A stretch of DNA of 64,000 bases. Source: Oxalicibacterium faecigallinarum. GTDB lineage: Bacteria > Pseudomonadota > Gammaproteobacteria > Burkholderiales > Burkholderiaceae_D. This document shows, one piece after another, positions 25,768 through 34,940 of this stretch. Made by a program: the position numbers and the translations under genes. The DNA lies in the NCBI RefSeq assembly GCF_014635705.1, contig NZ_BMDI01000001.1, positions 1,814,008 to 1,878,007 on the forward strand, written 5' to 3'. Every line of letters begins with the position of its first letter. Within the stretch, counting starts at the first letter, position 1. The notes below the pieces were generated by a model, which was not told the origin of the DNA, made no database searches, and saw only the letters and a list, made by a program, of their open reading frames with translations.

Positions 25768-28700
25768 CAGTTCTCCGGTTGCGGTTTGGGTTCGGCATGG
25801 GACGCATGTCCGTCACCATGTGCGTCACGTCCCATGAGGCGCTTCAACCATTGTTCCAGATCATCGATGTAGGTGAACACGGCCGGCACGACCAGCAAGC
25901 TCAGCATCGTCGACGTAATCAGACCGCCGATCACCGTGATCGCCATCGGTGAGCGGAAGCTCGGATCCGCGCCCCAGCCCAGGGCCAGCGGCAACATACC
26001 GGCGCCCATCGCGATCGTCGTCATCACAATCGGACGCGCACGTTTATGACAGGCATCGACCAGCGCCTCAAAACGTGCCATCCCTTCGCGACGCGCCATG
26101 ATCGCGTAATCAACCAGCAGAATCGAGTTCTTGGTGACGATCCCCATCAGCATGATCAGACCGATCATGGATGGCATCGACAGCGCCTTGCCTGCCAGCA
26201 GCAACAGCACAAATGCGCCGCCAATCGACAATGGCAAGGCCGCCAGAATCGTGATGGGCTGCATGAAGTCGCGGAACAGCAAGACCAGTACGCCATAGAT
26301 ACACAGCACACCAATCAGCATCGCCAGACCGAAACTCTCGAAGAGTGCCTGCATCTCCTGCGCATCGCCCAGTTCCGCAATTTTCACATTTGGCGGCAGA
26401 TTGCGCATCGACGGCAGGGCGCGCGCTTCCTGATTCAACTCACCGAGTGAGCGCGCCCCCAGTTCGACATCCAGTGTCACATTGCGGCTGCGATTGAGAC
26501 GGTCGATCTGGGCCGGTCCGCTATCCATGGTGACCGTCGCCACATTACCGATCATCACCGGGCCATTCCGGCCCGGCACAGTGAGTCGTTCGATCGTCGA
26601 CAAATCGGCCCGCGCTGCGTCCGGCAACTTGATCAGGATCGGCACCTGACGTTCGCTCAGGTTCATCTTGGGCAGGTTCTGATCATAATCGCCGGCCGTG
26701 GCAACACGCACGGTTTCGGCAATGCTCGACGCCGTCACGCCCAGTTCGGCCGCACGTGCCGTATCGGGGCGCACGATGATCTCTGGCCGCACCAGCGAAG
26801 CACTGGAGGTCACGTTGCCGATGCCACGCAAGGTACGTAATTCACGTTCGACCTTTTTGGCAGCATCACTTAACGCGACCGGATCGTCGCTGCGCAAAAC
26901 AAGCTGCATCTTGACGCCGGTATCCGGCGGGCCAACGGTAAAACGTGCGCCCGGAATATTGGCGATATTGGCACGAATACCGTTTTCGATCTGCGACATG
27001 GTTTGCTTGCGATCATTGCGGTGGGTCGTCGTCAGTGTCAACACCGCACGACGCGCCTCTGCAGCAGCACCCGGCGCAAAGGCATCACCACTCGAACCAC
27101 CGCCAATCGAGCTGAAGACACTGGTGATGTTTTTATCGCCCATCACAGCAAGACGGACGCGTTCAGAGACAGCAATCGTTTCATTGAGCGTACTGCCCGG
27201 CGGCAATTCGATCGTGATTTGCGTCTGGGCACGATCAGCCGGCGGCACAAACCCCGTTGGCAACAACGCTACCAGCGACACGGACACCACAAAGAAAATC
27301 GCTGCCGCAATCACCGTTGTCAGACGATGCCGCAAACACCACTGCATGGTGCGCATGTAGTGCTGCATGATCCAGCCATCTTTCTCGACATGCTCTTTTT
27401 TTGGTTTGAGAATGTAGGCTGCCATCATCGGCGTCAGCAAACGTGCAACCACCAGCGAGGCCAATACCGCCAGCACTGCCGTCCAGCCAAACTGCTTGAA
27501 GAATAATCCGGGAATCCCCGCCATGAAGGCAGTCGGCAGAAACACCGACACCAGTGCAAAGGTGGTGGCAATCACCGCCATGCCGATCTCATCCGCCGCC
27601 TCCATCGCGGCCTGCATCGGCGTCTTGCCCATCGATAAATGTCGCGAGATGTTTTCAATCTCGACAATCGCATCATCTACCAGTACACCGATCACCAGTG
27701 CCAATGACAACAGCGTCACCGTGTTGAGCGTATAGCCAAAGTAACTGAGACCGAGGAAGGTTGGAATGACGGACAGCGGCAACGCCGACGCTGCCACGAT
27801 CGTGGCACGCCAGTCGCGCAAGAACCACCAGACCACCAGCACCGCCAGGAAGGCCCCTTCGTATAAAAGCTCCATCGATCCGTCAAAGTTTTCCTGCACT
27901 GGCTGTGCATTGTCGATGGCTTGCTTGAAAACGACATTCCGGTTGGACGCCTGCAGTTCTTCCACGGCCTTGGCAACACCTTCGGCGACCTTGACTTCAC
28001 TTGCACCCTTGGAGCGGAAGATTTCAAATCCGACGACTGTCTTGCCATCCTGAGACGCCGTCGCGCGTCGCTCTGCAATCGTATCGATCACCCGTGCCAC
28101 CTGATCCAGACGAATACGACGGCCATCGGACAATGGCACTTGCATTTGCGACAGCTCTGCCGCGGTCTTGACAGTCGCGATCGTACGCACCGCCTGTTCG
28201 GCACCGCTGACATCCCCACGACCACCCGGCGCTTCCAGCTGCACCGCACGCAATTGACGCGATACATCCGCAGCAGACACGTGCAATGCCGCCATGCGAT
28301 CCGTATCAAGTTCGACACGGACTTGTCGTTTGACGCCACCAACACGTTTGAAGGAGCCCACACCCGGCACGCTCAGCATGCGCTTGCCAACGGTGTTGTC
28401 GACAAACCAGCTCAGCTCTTGTTCATCCATGTTGCTGTCTGCCGAGGGCGATGCGGTATACGTCACCACCACACGACCGGCCGTGGCAACCTTGGTCACT
28501 GCCGGATCACGCAGATCGGCCGGCATGTCGGCACGCACCAGCGATACGGCATCGCGCACTTCATTCACCGCATCGGACAGATTCTTTTCAAGAATGAATT
28601 CAATCGTGATCGTGGCAACGCCATCGAGCACCTTGGTATACATGTTCTTGATGCCTTGCACCGACGCAACCGAATCTTCGATCTTGCGCGCCACTTCCGT

Positions 28701-28880
28701 TTCCAGCTGGGCAGGTGCCGCGCCAGGCAAGGTTGCCGTGACGGTGACGATGGGCAATTCGATATCCGGAAAATCCTGAACCGCACTCGACTTGAAAGCG
28801 AGCAGACCTGCCAGGGTCAGCAGGACAAACAGCATGATTGCCGGAATCGGGTTCTTGATGGAAAGCGAAGAAAAATTCAC
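25767..28880 (-). CDS. RND efflux pump inner-membrane subunit
   Basis: A 1037-residue AcrB/MdtB-type transporter. Two homologous halves each have a first helix, a large periplasmic porter domain and six further helices. The conserved VLVDDAIVEIENISRHL segment of helix 4 carries the two Asp of the proton relay. It starts with GTG 28880 behind GGAG. It works with the adaptor and outer-membrane factor encoded just upstream. The substrate is not predictable. Confidence 0.94.
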   Translation of the reverse strand: MNFSSLSIKNPIPAIMLFVLLTLAGLLAFKSSAVQDFPDIELPIVTVTATLPGAAPAQLETEVARKIEDSVASVQGIKNMYTKVLDGVATITIEFILEKNLSDAVNEVRDAVSLVRADMPADLRDPAVTKVATAGRVVVTYTASPSADSNMDEQELSWFVDNTVGKRMLSVPGVGSFKRVGGVKRQVRVELDTDRMAALHVSAADVSRQLRAVQLEAPGGRGDVSGAEQAVRTIATVKTAAELSQMQVPLSDGRRIRLDQVARVIDTIAERRATASQDGKTVVGFEIFRSKGASEVKVAEGVAKAVEELQASNRNVVFKQAIDNAQPVQENFDGSMELLYEGAFLAVLVVWWFLRDWRATIVAASALPLSVIPTFLGLSYFGYTLNTVTLLSLALVIGVLVDDAIVEIENISRHLSMGKTPMQAAMEAADEIGMAVIATTFALVSVFLPTAFMAGIPGLFFKQFGWTAVLAVLASLVVARLLTPMMAAYILKPKKEHVEKDGWIMQHYMRTMQWCLRHRLTTVIAAAIFFVVSVSLVALLPTGFVPPADRAQTQITIELPPGSTLNETIAVSERVRLAVMGDKNITSVFSSIGGGSSGDAFAPGAAAEARRAVLTLTTTHRNDRKQTMSQIENGIRANIANIPGARFTVGPPDTGVKMQLVLRSDDPVALSDAAKKVERELRTLRGIGNVTSSASLVRPEIIVRPDTARAAELGVTASSIAETVRVATAGDYDQNLPKMNLSERQVPILIKLPDAARADLSTIERLTVPGRNGPVMIGNVATVTMDSGPAQIDRLNRSRNVTLDVELGARSLGELNQEARALPSMRNLPPNVKIAELGDAQEMQALFESFGLAMLIGVLCIYGVLVLLFRDFMQPITILAALPLSIGGAFVLLLLAGKALSMPSMIGLIMLMGIVTKNSILLVDYAIMARREGMARFEALVDACHKRARPIVMTTIAMGAGMLPLALGWGADPSFRSPMAITVIGGLITSTMLSLLVVPAVFTYIDDLEQWLKRLMGRDAHGDGHASHAEPKPQPEN

Positions 28881-28891
28881 GCCGGCTCCGA

Positions 28892-30103
28892 TCAGTTCTT
28901 GGCAGGTTGGGTCGGCGCGCCTTGTGGCGCAGCCGGTACCGCAGGTGTTACCGGATCGGCTGCCGGGGTCTGGACCGGTGCCTGTTCCTGCACGACGTGC
29001 ACCAGGTCGCCATCATTCAGAAAGCCGGCACCGCTCTGCACAATCACGGCATCTTGAGCCAACCCTTCCACAATCTCGATACGATCATCCAGACGACGGC
29101 CCGGCACAATCTTGACCTGCGTTACACGATTGTCCGCATTCAGACGGAACACATAGCTGAAGCCGTCACGAATCACGACGCATTGCTGCGGCACCGTAAT
29201 CGCATTGGACTCACCCAGCTCAAACGCACCGCTCGCGAACATACCTGCACGCACGGGTGCGGCCTTGGGCGGTGTCGGCAACAGATCCACATACACGAGC
29301 GCCGAGCGGTTATTGGCGTCAACCGTTGGTGCGATCATGCGCACCTTGCCAGCGACTTCCGTTCCATTTGCAGCGCGCAACAAAACAGGCGTACCGACAT
29401 GCAGATGTCCAAGCTCTTCCGACGTCACTTCCGCACGCCACTCCAGCCGCCCCTGACGAATCATGCGGAACAGTTCCGTACCCGCGCCCACGACGGCACC
29501 GACCGTCGCGCTGCGGGCCGAGATCACACCATCATCCGGTGCCACTACCTCGGTCTGCGTCAGACGGATTTGTTGCACTTCCAGCGTGGCACGTGCGGCT
29601 TCCGCACGCGCCTTGGCCGTTTGCGCGGTCGTCAGATACTGATTGATCTGTTGCGTACTCAGCGCACCCGTGCTTTCCAGTGTCTTTGCGCGATCCGCGT
29701 TGGCCTGTGCGTCTGCGGCATTGGCTTCCGCTTCCATCACCGAGGCACGTGCCTGTGCCACGTCGGCCTTGGTTGAGGTTTGCGAGAAGGTTGCCAATAT
29801 CTGACCACGCTTGACGACATCGCCGACATTGACGCGTACGTCGGTCAGTTTCAGGCCATTCGACTCACTGCCGATGATCGCTTCCTGCCATGCCGTGATC
29901 GTACCGTTGGCATTCATGCGGATTGGCAATGCCGCTTGCGCGGGCTGCACAGTCGTTACGGTCAGCGCGGGTTTTGGTGCGGCTTCATCCGCTTTCTTCT
30001 CGTGTGCACCACCGGCAAAGACGATGATCAGAATGACGACCAGAACGATGAATGCGCTGATCGCGATGATTTTGTTTTTCTTATTGAGGTTGATGCGTTT
30101 CAT
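28892..30103 (-). CDS. RND efflux periplasmic adaptor (membrane fusion protein)
   Basis: A 403-residue adaptor. It has an N-terminal membrane anchor (IIAISAFIVLVVILIIVF), lipoyl half-motifs around ANGTITAWQEAIIGSES and DGVISARSATVGAVV, an Ala-rich alpha hairpin (about 110-180), then beta-barrel domains. A Pro/Ala-rich tail of about 35 residues ends the chain. It overlaps the outer-membrane factor gene by 4 bases (ATGA) and is 11 bases ahead of the pump gene. Confidence 0.93.
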   Translation of the reverse strand: MKRINLNKKNKIIAISAFIVLVVILIIVFAGGAHEKKADEAAPKPALTVTTVQPAQAALPIRMNANGTITAWQEAIIGSESNGLKLTDVRVNVGDVVKRGQILATFSQTSTKADVAQARASVMEAEANAADAQANADRAKTLESTGALSTQQINQYLTTAQTAKARAEAARATLEVQQIRLTQTEVVAPDDGVISARSATVGAVVGAGTELFRMIRQGRLEWRAEVTSEELGHLHVGTPVLLRAANGTEVAGKVRMIAPTVDANNRSALVYVDLLPTPPKAAPVRAGMFASGAFELGESNAITVPQQCVVIRDGFSYVFRLNADNRVTQVKIVPGRRLDDRIEIVEGLAQDAVIVQSGAGFLNDGDLVHVVQEQAPVQTPAADPVTPAVPAAPQGAPTQPAKN

Positions 30104-31608
30104 TTTTTCAATCCGTCAGAGGAATCGGAAGAGGTGCCAGAAGATGACTGCAACGAAGTCGCGACTGCGGCATTTGCGTTCTGATCCGGGTTGCGCCAGC
30201 CACCGCCTGCTGCACGATACAGTGCCACCCATGCCTGCATGCGCTCACGCTCGAGTGTGACGGCGTTCAGTTCGGACGCCAGCCGCATGCGTCGCGCATC
30301 TTCCAGTTCCATCAGGCTGGCCAGGCCACTGCGGTAGCGTGCTTCGGTTGCCTCGAAAGAATTGCGATAGCCATCCACTGCCGTACGCGCGTCATCGCTA
30401 CGCGAAGCCGTACTCTGCAGATTGACCATTGCTTCTTCGACCTCGCGCACTGCCTGACGCACGGTACCGCGATAGCTGGCAACCGCAGACTCGTAATTGG
30501 CACGCGCCGCATCCACATTGGCAGCGCGTCGACCGCCATCGAAAATGGGAAGAGAGAGCTGCAATGGCCCGATGCTCCATGTCTGTAAATCGGTCGCCAC
30601 GCCAGCGGAATGGAAGCGCGCCACACCAATCGAGCCGTTCAGTGTCAGGCGCGGATAACGTGCCGCCATGGCGCTGCCGGTTTCTGCACTGGCGGCGGCG
30701 ACCTCACGCTCGGCAACAAAGACGTCCGGACGTTGCACCAGCGTCTGGGCCGGCAAGCTGTCAATCACGATGCCCGGCGTCGTCGCAGGCACGGATGACG
30801 CAGCAAGCTTGCTGAGCAGTACCGGCTCGTCGATGGCCGTCAACGCAACCATTGCCTTGACGTCAATGTCGCACAGCGCCTGCTGCTGCGTGGCGCGTCC
30901 GTTTGCTTCTGCCGCGCTGGCGCGCGCCAGCGCGGCGTTGGCCGGTGCTTCAAAACCGGCTTTCATGCTCAAGTCCGACAATCGTGCGGTTTCGCTGCGC
31001 GAAGCCGCGTCCGAACGCGTTACTTCTACCAGTTTCTGACAGGTGCGCAGGCTGTAATAGCGATTGGCAACTTCCGCGGCAACCGCCACGCGTGCATCGT
31101 GCCAGTTGGCTTGCGCACCCTGGTAACGCACGATGGCCGCACGATTGGTGGCGCGATTGGCTCCGAACAAGTCGATTTCCCAAGATGGCTGCAACGCCAC
31201 TTGTGATGTGGTGTTGAGCGGCAAGGGCGGCTGACTGTTGGTGCGATTCATGCTGGCGTTCAAATCCAGTTTGGGGATCAGCGCCGCGCCCGCTGCTACT
31301 GCGTTGGCACGCGATTGCTCGATCCGAGCATGCGCCGATGCCACGTTCGGACTGACAATTTGCGCTGCTTCGATCAACTCGACCAGCAAGGGATCGTTCT
31401 GTTGCTGCCACCATTGCGACAGATCAGTGACAACACCGCCATGTGGCAAGCGTGCTTCCGCTGCATCGATTGTTGGTGCAGCTGGTGCAGACGCATACCA
31501 CCGTGTCGGAGCCGGCGCATCGACACTGGCCGGCGGCGCCTTGAGCGCACAACCTGCCAGTAGAACCGGCAGGCCGGCACACACAAGCAAAGGAAGTCTG
31601 TTCATCAT
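30100..31608 (-). CDS. Outer-membrane efflux lipoprotein (NodT family)
   Basis: A 502-residue TolC-like outer-membrane factor. The lipobox LLAGCAL gives an acylated Cys at about residue 20. Two repeats of the barrel-tunnel fold follow (ANAVAAGAALIPKLDLNASM; LSLPIFDGGRRAANVDAA). A Ser/Asn-rich tail follows. It overlaps the regulator gene by ATGA at its start and the adaptor gene at its end. The order regulator - outer factor - adaptor - pump is unusual but seen in Proteobacteria. Confidence 0.93.
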   Translation of the reverse strand: MMNRLPLLVCAGLPVLLAGCALKAPPASVDAPAPTRWYASAPAAPTIDAAEARLPHGGVVTDLSQWWQQQNDPLLVELIEAAQIVSPNVASAHARIEQSRANAVAAGAALIPKLDLNASMNRTNSQPPLPLNTTSQVALQPSWEIDLFGANRATNRAAIVRYQGAQANWHDARVAVAAEVANRYYSLRTCQKLVEVTRSDAASRSETARLSDLSMKAGFEAPANAALARASAAEANGRATQQQALCDIDVKAMVALTAIDEPVLLSKLAASSVPATTPGIVIDSLPAQTLVQRPDVFVAEREVAAASAETGSAMAARYPRLTLNGSIGVARFHSAGVATDLQTWSIGPLQLSLPIFDGGRRAANVDAARANYESAVASYRGTVRQAVREVEEAMVNLQSTASRSDDARTAVDGYRNSFEATEARYRSGLASLMELEDARRMRLASELNAVTLERERMQAWVALYRAAGGGWRNPDQNANAAVATSLQSSSGTSSDSSDGLKK

Positions 31609-32351
31609 TTTTGTTGTTGTTCGGATTGAGAGGCAAGCTTGCGACGTTGTGCTGCGGCAGCCAGCACCATGGCTTCGGCGTACCCGGTCAATTGCGTTGT
31701 CCAGCGCTCCAGCTCATCGTCCCTCGCAATCAGTGACGGACGAATCGCTCGCAGAATGTCGTCATTAATGTAGACCTGCATTGCCAAGCCAGCGATTGAA
31801 AATGCCAGTCGATGAATTTCGTCGTCTTCTTGCTCGACTTGCATATGTTTGAGCAGCAGTTGCACCAGTGCGGCATGCGATGGCTTGATCTGTCTGTCGA
31901 TCTCTTCCTGCCACATACCGGTTGGTTCCAGCACTTCACGGAAATGCAAAAGGATGCCCAGTTGCGTCGTTTCGCTCTGCTTGAGTGGCGCCAGAAACTC
32001 CTTGTAGAACACCATCAACGCATCACGCAGTGATAATGCGTGGACATCGTGACCTTCGCTCCAGCTATTGCATTCCGGTCCCATCGATTCAGCAAACGCG
32101 GCGCGGTACAGCCCGTCCTTGTCACCAAAATAATATTTGATTGAAGCAACGTTGACGCCTGCCGTCTGTGCGATATCCCGCGTGGATGTCTTGCTGAACC
32201 CTTTTTCGGCAAAGAGTCGCAATGCGGCGTGCAACAGGCGCTGGCGCGCCTCTGCGCCATCGGCGCGCTGACGGCGCTGATCGGCTTCCGGCACGGAATC
32301 ATCCGGCGTCAAAGAGGGGGAGGTTTTTTTGGCAGCGTTCATGACCGCCAT
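31605..32351 (-). CDS. TetR/AcrR-family repressor of the efflux operon
   Basis: A 248-residue regulator. The helix-turn-helix lies near residues 38-82: RQRLLHAALRLFAEKGFSKTSTRDIAQTAGVNVASIKYYF. The C-terminal ligand domain (about 95-230) is of the CecR/DUF1956-like type. It is the first gene of the minus-strand operon, overlapping the outer-factor gene by four bases. A near-perfect 30-bp palindrome 15 bases upstream is its probable operator. A second Met at 32342 is another possible start. Confidence 0.92.
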   Translation of the reverse strand: MAVMNAAKKTSPSLTPDDSVPEADQRRQRADGAEARQRLLHAALRLFAEKGFSKTSTRDIAQTAGVNVASIKYYFGDKDGLYRAAFAESMGPECNSWSEGHDVHALSLRDALMVFYKEFLAPLKQSETTQLGILLHFREVLEPTGMWQEEIDRQIKPSHAALVQLLLKHMQVEQEDDEIHRLAFSIAGLAMQVYINDDILRAIRPSLIARDDELERWTTQLTGYAEAMVLAAAAQRRKLASQSEQQQK

Positions 32352-32365
32352 TAAACCACAAAATT

Positions 32366-32395
32366 AAACACTTGATTTAATTAAATCAGATGTTT
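32366..32395. promoter_or_regulatory. Operator of the TetR-type repressor
   Basis: A 30-bp dyad: AAACA, two bases, then TGATTTAATTAAATCA (perfect 16-bp centre), two bases, and TGTTT. All positions match across the axis except the pair next to each outer arm. It lies 15 bases before the repressor start and in the AT-rich promoter zone, as expected for autorepression of the efflux operon. Confidence 0.85.
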
Positions 32396-32430
32396 GATGT
32401 AATTGCATATCCGATAAGATCAGAGGCAAA

Positions 32431-32460
32431 AAAATAGCCGACATTCTTGTCGGCTATTTT
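32431..32460. terminator. Bidirectional terminator before the efflux operon
   Basis: AAAATAGCCGACA / TGTCGGCTATTTT, 13-bp stem with a TTCT loop. It ends the response regulator transcript coming from the right and isolates the tetR promoter. Confidence 0.92.
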
Positions 32461-32481
32461 TAATCCATCCGTCGGACAGCT

Positions 32482-32838
32482 TCAGTGTCCTACTACCTTG
32501 GCAAGCAGTGCGGCGTATTCTTCAATGCCGAAAGGCTTCATCAGCCAGCCCACGTCATCGGGCACATCATCACCGCGTGCGTAACCGCTGGCGACTGTAA
32601 TGTCGAGCTCCTGAATTTCACGCGCCTTGCGCGCAAGCTCCAGACCCGACATGCCGGGCAGACCGATATCGGTCACCATGACATCAAACGATTCTTTGGT
32701 CAGAAGATCAAGCGCCGATTCTGCAGAAGCGCATCCATGCGCTTCGTGGCCGAAAAACCGTGTCATCTCGATCATGCCTTCCAGCGCGTCGACGTTGTCC
32801 TCGACCAGCAAGACCTGCAATGTTTTTTCGTTTGTCAT
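32482..32838 (-). CDS. Stand-alone response regulator receiver protein
   Basis: A 118-residue receiver domain with no output domain: acidic pair EDN near residue 13, phospho-acceptor Asp in VMVTDIGLPGMSGLE, and the switch Lys in LMKPFG. It probably works as a phosphorelay link or by protein contact. No histidine kinase is adjacent. It is transcribed alone and ends at the 32431-32460 terminator. Confidence 0.9.
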   Translation of the reverse strand: MTNEKTLQVLLVEDNVDALEGMIEMTRFFGHEAHGCASAESALDLLTKESFDVMVTDIGLPGMSGLELARKAREIQELDITVASGYARGDDVPDDVGWLMKPFGIEEYAALLAKVVGH

Positions 32839-32986
32839 TTGCCACAGCCCAATACTTGATGCACTGCCATGCAGTCGTTGTTATTTTTCAGATGCGACGA
32901 TTCTACGCGTCAAATCCTCTTTACGGTACCGTCGTGCCGTAATTTATGTAGAGCAAACTGTGAGCAACAACTTGTAAGCCAGCTAT

Positions 32987-33175
32987 TTATTCAAGGTCAG
33001 GGATGATCGTTGGCGGCCCTTGTTCATCCGCACTTTGTACGAATAGCAAAGTCAGCATAAAACCCGATAGTGAAAGAATGCCAAGCAGGACGGCAGCAAA
33101 ATCTTGATACATTGCAAACCAGACAATCGATGACAACATGCCAAAGGTGGAAACACTTTTGAAAAGAATATTCAC
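32987..33175 (-). CDS. Possible small membrane protein
   Basis: A 62-residue reading frame with two hydrophobic stretches (about 8-24 and 27-46) and a polar acidic tail. It starts with GTG 33175 behind GAGG. The family is not known; the hydrophobic pattern and ribosome site are the only support. Confidence 0.45.
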   Translation of the reverse strand: MNILFKSVSTFGMLSSIVWFAMYQDFAAVLLGILSLSGFMLTLLFVQSADEQGPPTIIPDLE

Positions 33176-33433
33176 GACAAACCTCGCTGAGTAAGCAATT
33201 TCATAACAAACTCCACCTTTGTTAAATATTGTTAAAAACGTGTGTTCGTAATGTAGTCAGCTACGCGATTGTTACCTATAGGTATTGCGCTCGATTTCAT
33301 GTAGGAAAATAGGGCATTCCTTATCATTTATTGCACGCCTGCCTCGTCGATTCGTTCTTCCGCAAACCACGTGTACTGTGGGTTTGCGTACCGAGATGCT
33401 TGCCATTTTGGCGCTACAGTGAAAAACCCCGAT

Positions 33434-33447
33434 GTGCAGATCTGCAC
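33434..33447. promoter_or_regulatory. 14-bp perfect palindrome before the stress flavoprotein gene
   Basis: GTGCAGATCTGCAC lies 23 bases before ATG 33471. It may be an operator or a leader hairpin; no regulator gene is adjacent. Confidence 0.4.
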
Positions 33448-33470
33448 CATTATTTCCAAAGGAGTTTTTC

Positions 33471-33968
33471 ATGGCTGAGACCCACAAGGAGCAACTTGCC
33501 AATCTGCGTCAGAAAATTGAGAACGTTAAATTCGGCATGCTGACCACCGTCAACCCCGATCAGACCCTGTCCAGCCGCCCCATGACGGCGCAGCAGATCG
33601 ATGCGCAGGGTCAGATGTGGTTTTTCACCTCGGACAAAAATGCCTTTACCAAGGATCTGTCGCGCCAGCCCGAAGTCAACATCACATTCTCAAATCCCGA
33701 TGACAGCCTTTATGTGTCCGTCTCGGGACGAGCCACGCTGGTCCACAATCGTGACAAGGCAGAGGAGCTCTGGAACCCGATGGCCGGCGCCTGGTTTCCC
33801 GGCGGTCTCGATGATCCAGATCTCGCCCTCATCAATCTGGATATCGTCACTGCCGAATACTGGGATTCCTCATCCAGCAAAATGACGCAGTTGTTTGCCA
33901 TCGCCAAAGGCATCCTGACGGGACAACGTCCGACCGACGTCGGCGAACATGTCGAGATGAAGCTGTGA
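33471..33968 (+). CDS. General-stress-protein-26-like FMN-binding protein
   Basis: A 165-residue PNPOx-like split-barrel protein: FGMLTTVNPDQTLSSRPMTA, MWFFTSDKNAF, VSVSGRATLVHNRDKAEELW and WFPGGLDDPDLALINLDI. This is the pattern of the GSP26 group, which binds flavin or F420-like cofactors and is induced in stress. AAAGGAG precedes ATG 33471. It is monocistronic. Confidence 0.9.
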   Translation: MAETHKEQLANLRQKIENVKFGMLTTVNPDQTLSSRPMTAQQIDAQGQMWFFTSDKNAFTKDLSRQPEVNITFSNPDDSLYVSVSGRATLVHNRDKAEELWNPMAGAWFPGGLDDPDLALINLDIVTAEYWDSSSSKMTQLFAIAKGILTGQRPTDVGEHVEMKL

Positions 33969-34374
33969 TAACGGGCCACATCTTGCGACCATCCTGACCC
34001 AACATCCGGTGATGGGTGGGCGGCAGCCATATAGCTCGAATGCGCGATGGCAAGAACTGGTCCCCACCCGACACCAACTCAGTATGGATCTGGCGACGGA
34101 AACGGCAATGCCGTGAAAGGCCCACACACTGTAAATCAACACTAAGGCGATATCTTGTGGCTTCAGGCTGCCAGGCTTATCGTGGCCGAGTAACCTGCAA
34201 CGCCATAGGAGTGAAATGATAGAGGGGTATGATATGAAAAAGCGGTTTTGCCATATCTGCCTCTTGCCGTAGTGGGCAGACCGTGATCAGGGAACCAAAT
34301 CCCTTCTCGTCCAAAATCAGGACCAGAGAAACCGTCATTATGCTGAAGTGAAGCGCACCAAAAGGACTATCGAG
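33969..34374. other. 406-base intergenic region without a convincing gene
   Basis: The longest sense frame (34016-34219) has no ribosome site and no family pattern. The long minus-strand frame 34177-34941 reads across the I78 gene and is a shadow. Short direct and inverted repeats near 34000-34030 lack a T run. It could be the remains of a lost gene, but I see nothing that shows this. Confidence 0.5.
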
Positions 34375-34677
34375 ATGAAAACGAAACCGATTTCTGTCGT
34401 AGCGATTTTGCTCGCCACGTGGACACTCACCGCTTGCCAAACCAGTAGAGGCAATATGGATAACAGCACCAAGACGAACGTCTGCCGTCCGGATGCCGCT
34501 GAGGCGCTGGTGGGCATGAACCGCCTCACCGATGAGCAGGCGATGCAGAGGACGGGGGCGACGATCGTTCGCCAGATCGCACCGGGCCAGGGCGTGACGA
34601 TGGATTATCGCCAGGAGCGCGTGACGATCGAAACCGATCCACGAACCGGCAAGATCACCCGCGCCGCCTGCGGCTAG
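34375..34677 (+). CDS. Peptidase inhibitor I78-family lipoprotein
   Basis: A 100-residue lipoprotein. The signal segment ends in the lipobox LTAC. The mature part follows the I78 pattern: CRPDAAEALVGMNRLTDEQA, TGATIVRQIAPGQGVTMDYR, VTIETDPRTGKITRAACG, with two Cys that can pair. Proteins of this family inhibit serine peptidases and may protect the envelope. AAAGGA precedes ATG 34375. A terminator follows at 34769-34796. Confidence 0.87.
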   Translation: MKTKPISVVAILLATWTLTACQTSRGNMDNSTKTNVCRPDAAEALVGMNRLTDEQAMQRTGATIVRQIAPGQGVTMDYRQERVTIETDPRTGKITRAACG

Positions 34678-34768
34678 CGTCCCTGATCCGTATTTTTGCC
34701 GCGGCCACGATACCGGCTGGGCTTGGCTCCATAGGGCATCGAGACGAGGAGCGTGTGCATGGATCAAC

Positions 34769-34796
34769 AAGCCGCCGGCTGGCGGCTTTGCTTTTT
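34769..34796 (+). terminator. Intrinsic terminator after the I78 gene
   Basis: AAGCCGCC, GGCT loop, GGCGGCTT, then TGCTTTTT. Confidence 0.82.
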
Positions 34797-34906
34797 CTGA
34801 CATTGCAGTAATCGTGTTCGCACTTGACGTGACGACATGAGGTGCGACATAAGGTGCCAAGGCACGCAGGACAACAAGAAAATCGGGTAACAGGCAATAA
34901 CACTGC

Positions 34907-34912
34907 GATAAT
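34907..34912 (+). promoter_or_regulatory. Possible extended -10 box of the PnuC-type gene
   Basis: TGCGATAAT at 34904-34912 fits an extended -10. Transcription would begin about 22 bases before ATG 34941, leaving a short leader with no ribosome site and no room for a riboswitch. Confidence 0.35.
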
Positions 34913-34940
34913 TCCGGCGACCAATCGCAACTGTCTACCA

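Noticed and set aside
24712-25872. 386-residue plus-strand frame opposite the PIG-L and RND genes
   Set aside because: Rich in Arg, Cys and His without any domain; the minus-strand proteins are clearly recognisable, so this is a shadow. The same holds for 941-1888, 4048-5169, 27921-29057 and 55450-56562.
34680-34940. Second TPP riboswitch before the PnuC-type gene
   Set aside because: No CTGAGA-like element or AACCTGA..GGATAATGCC core is present on the plus strand.
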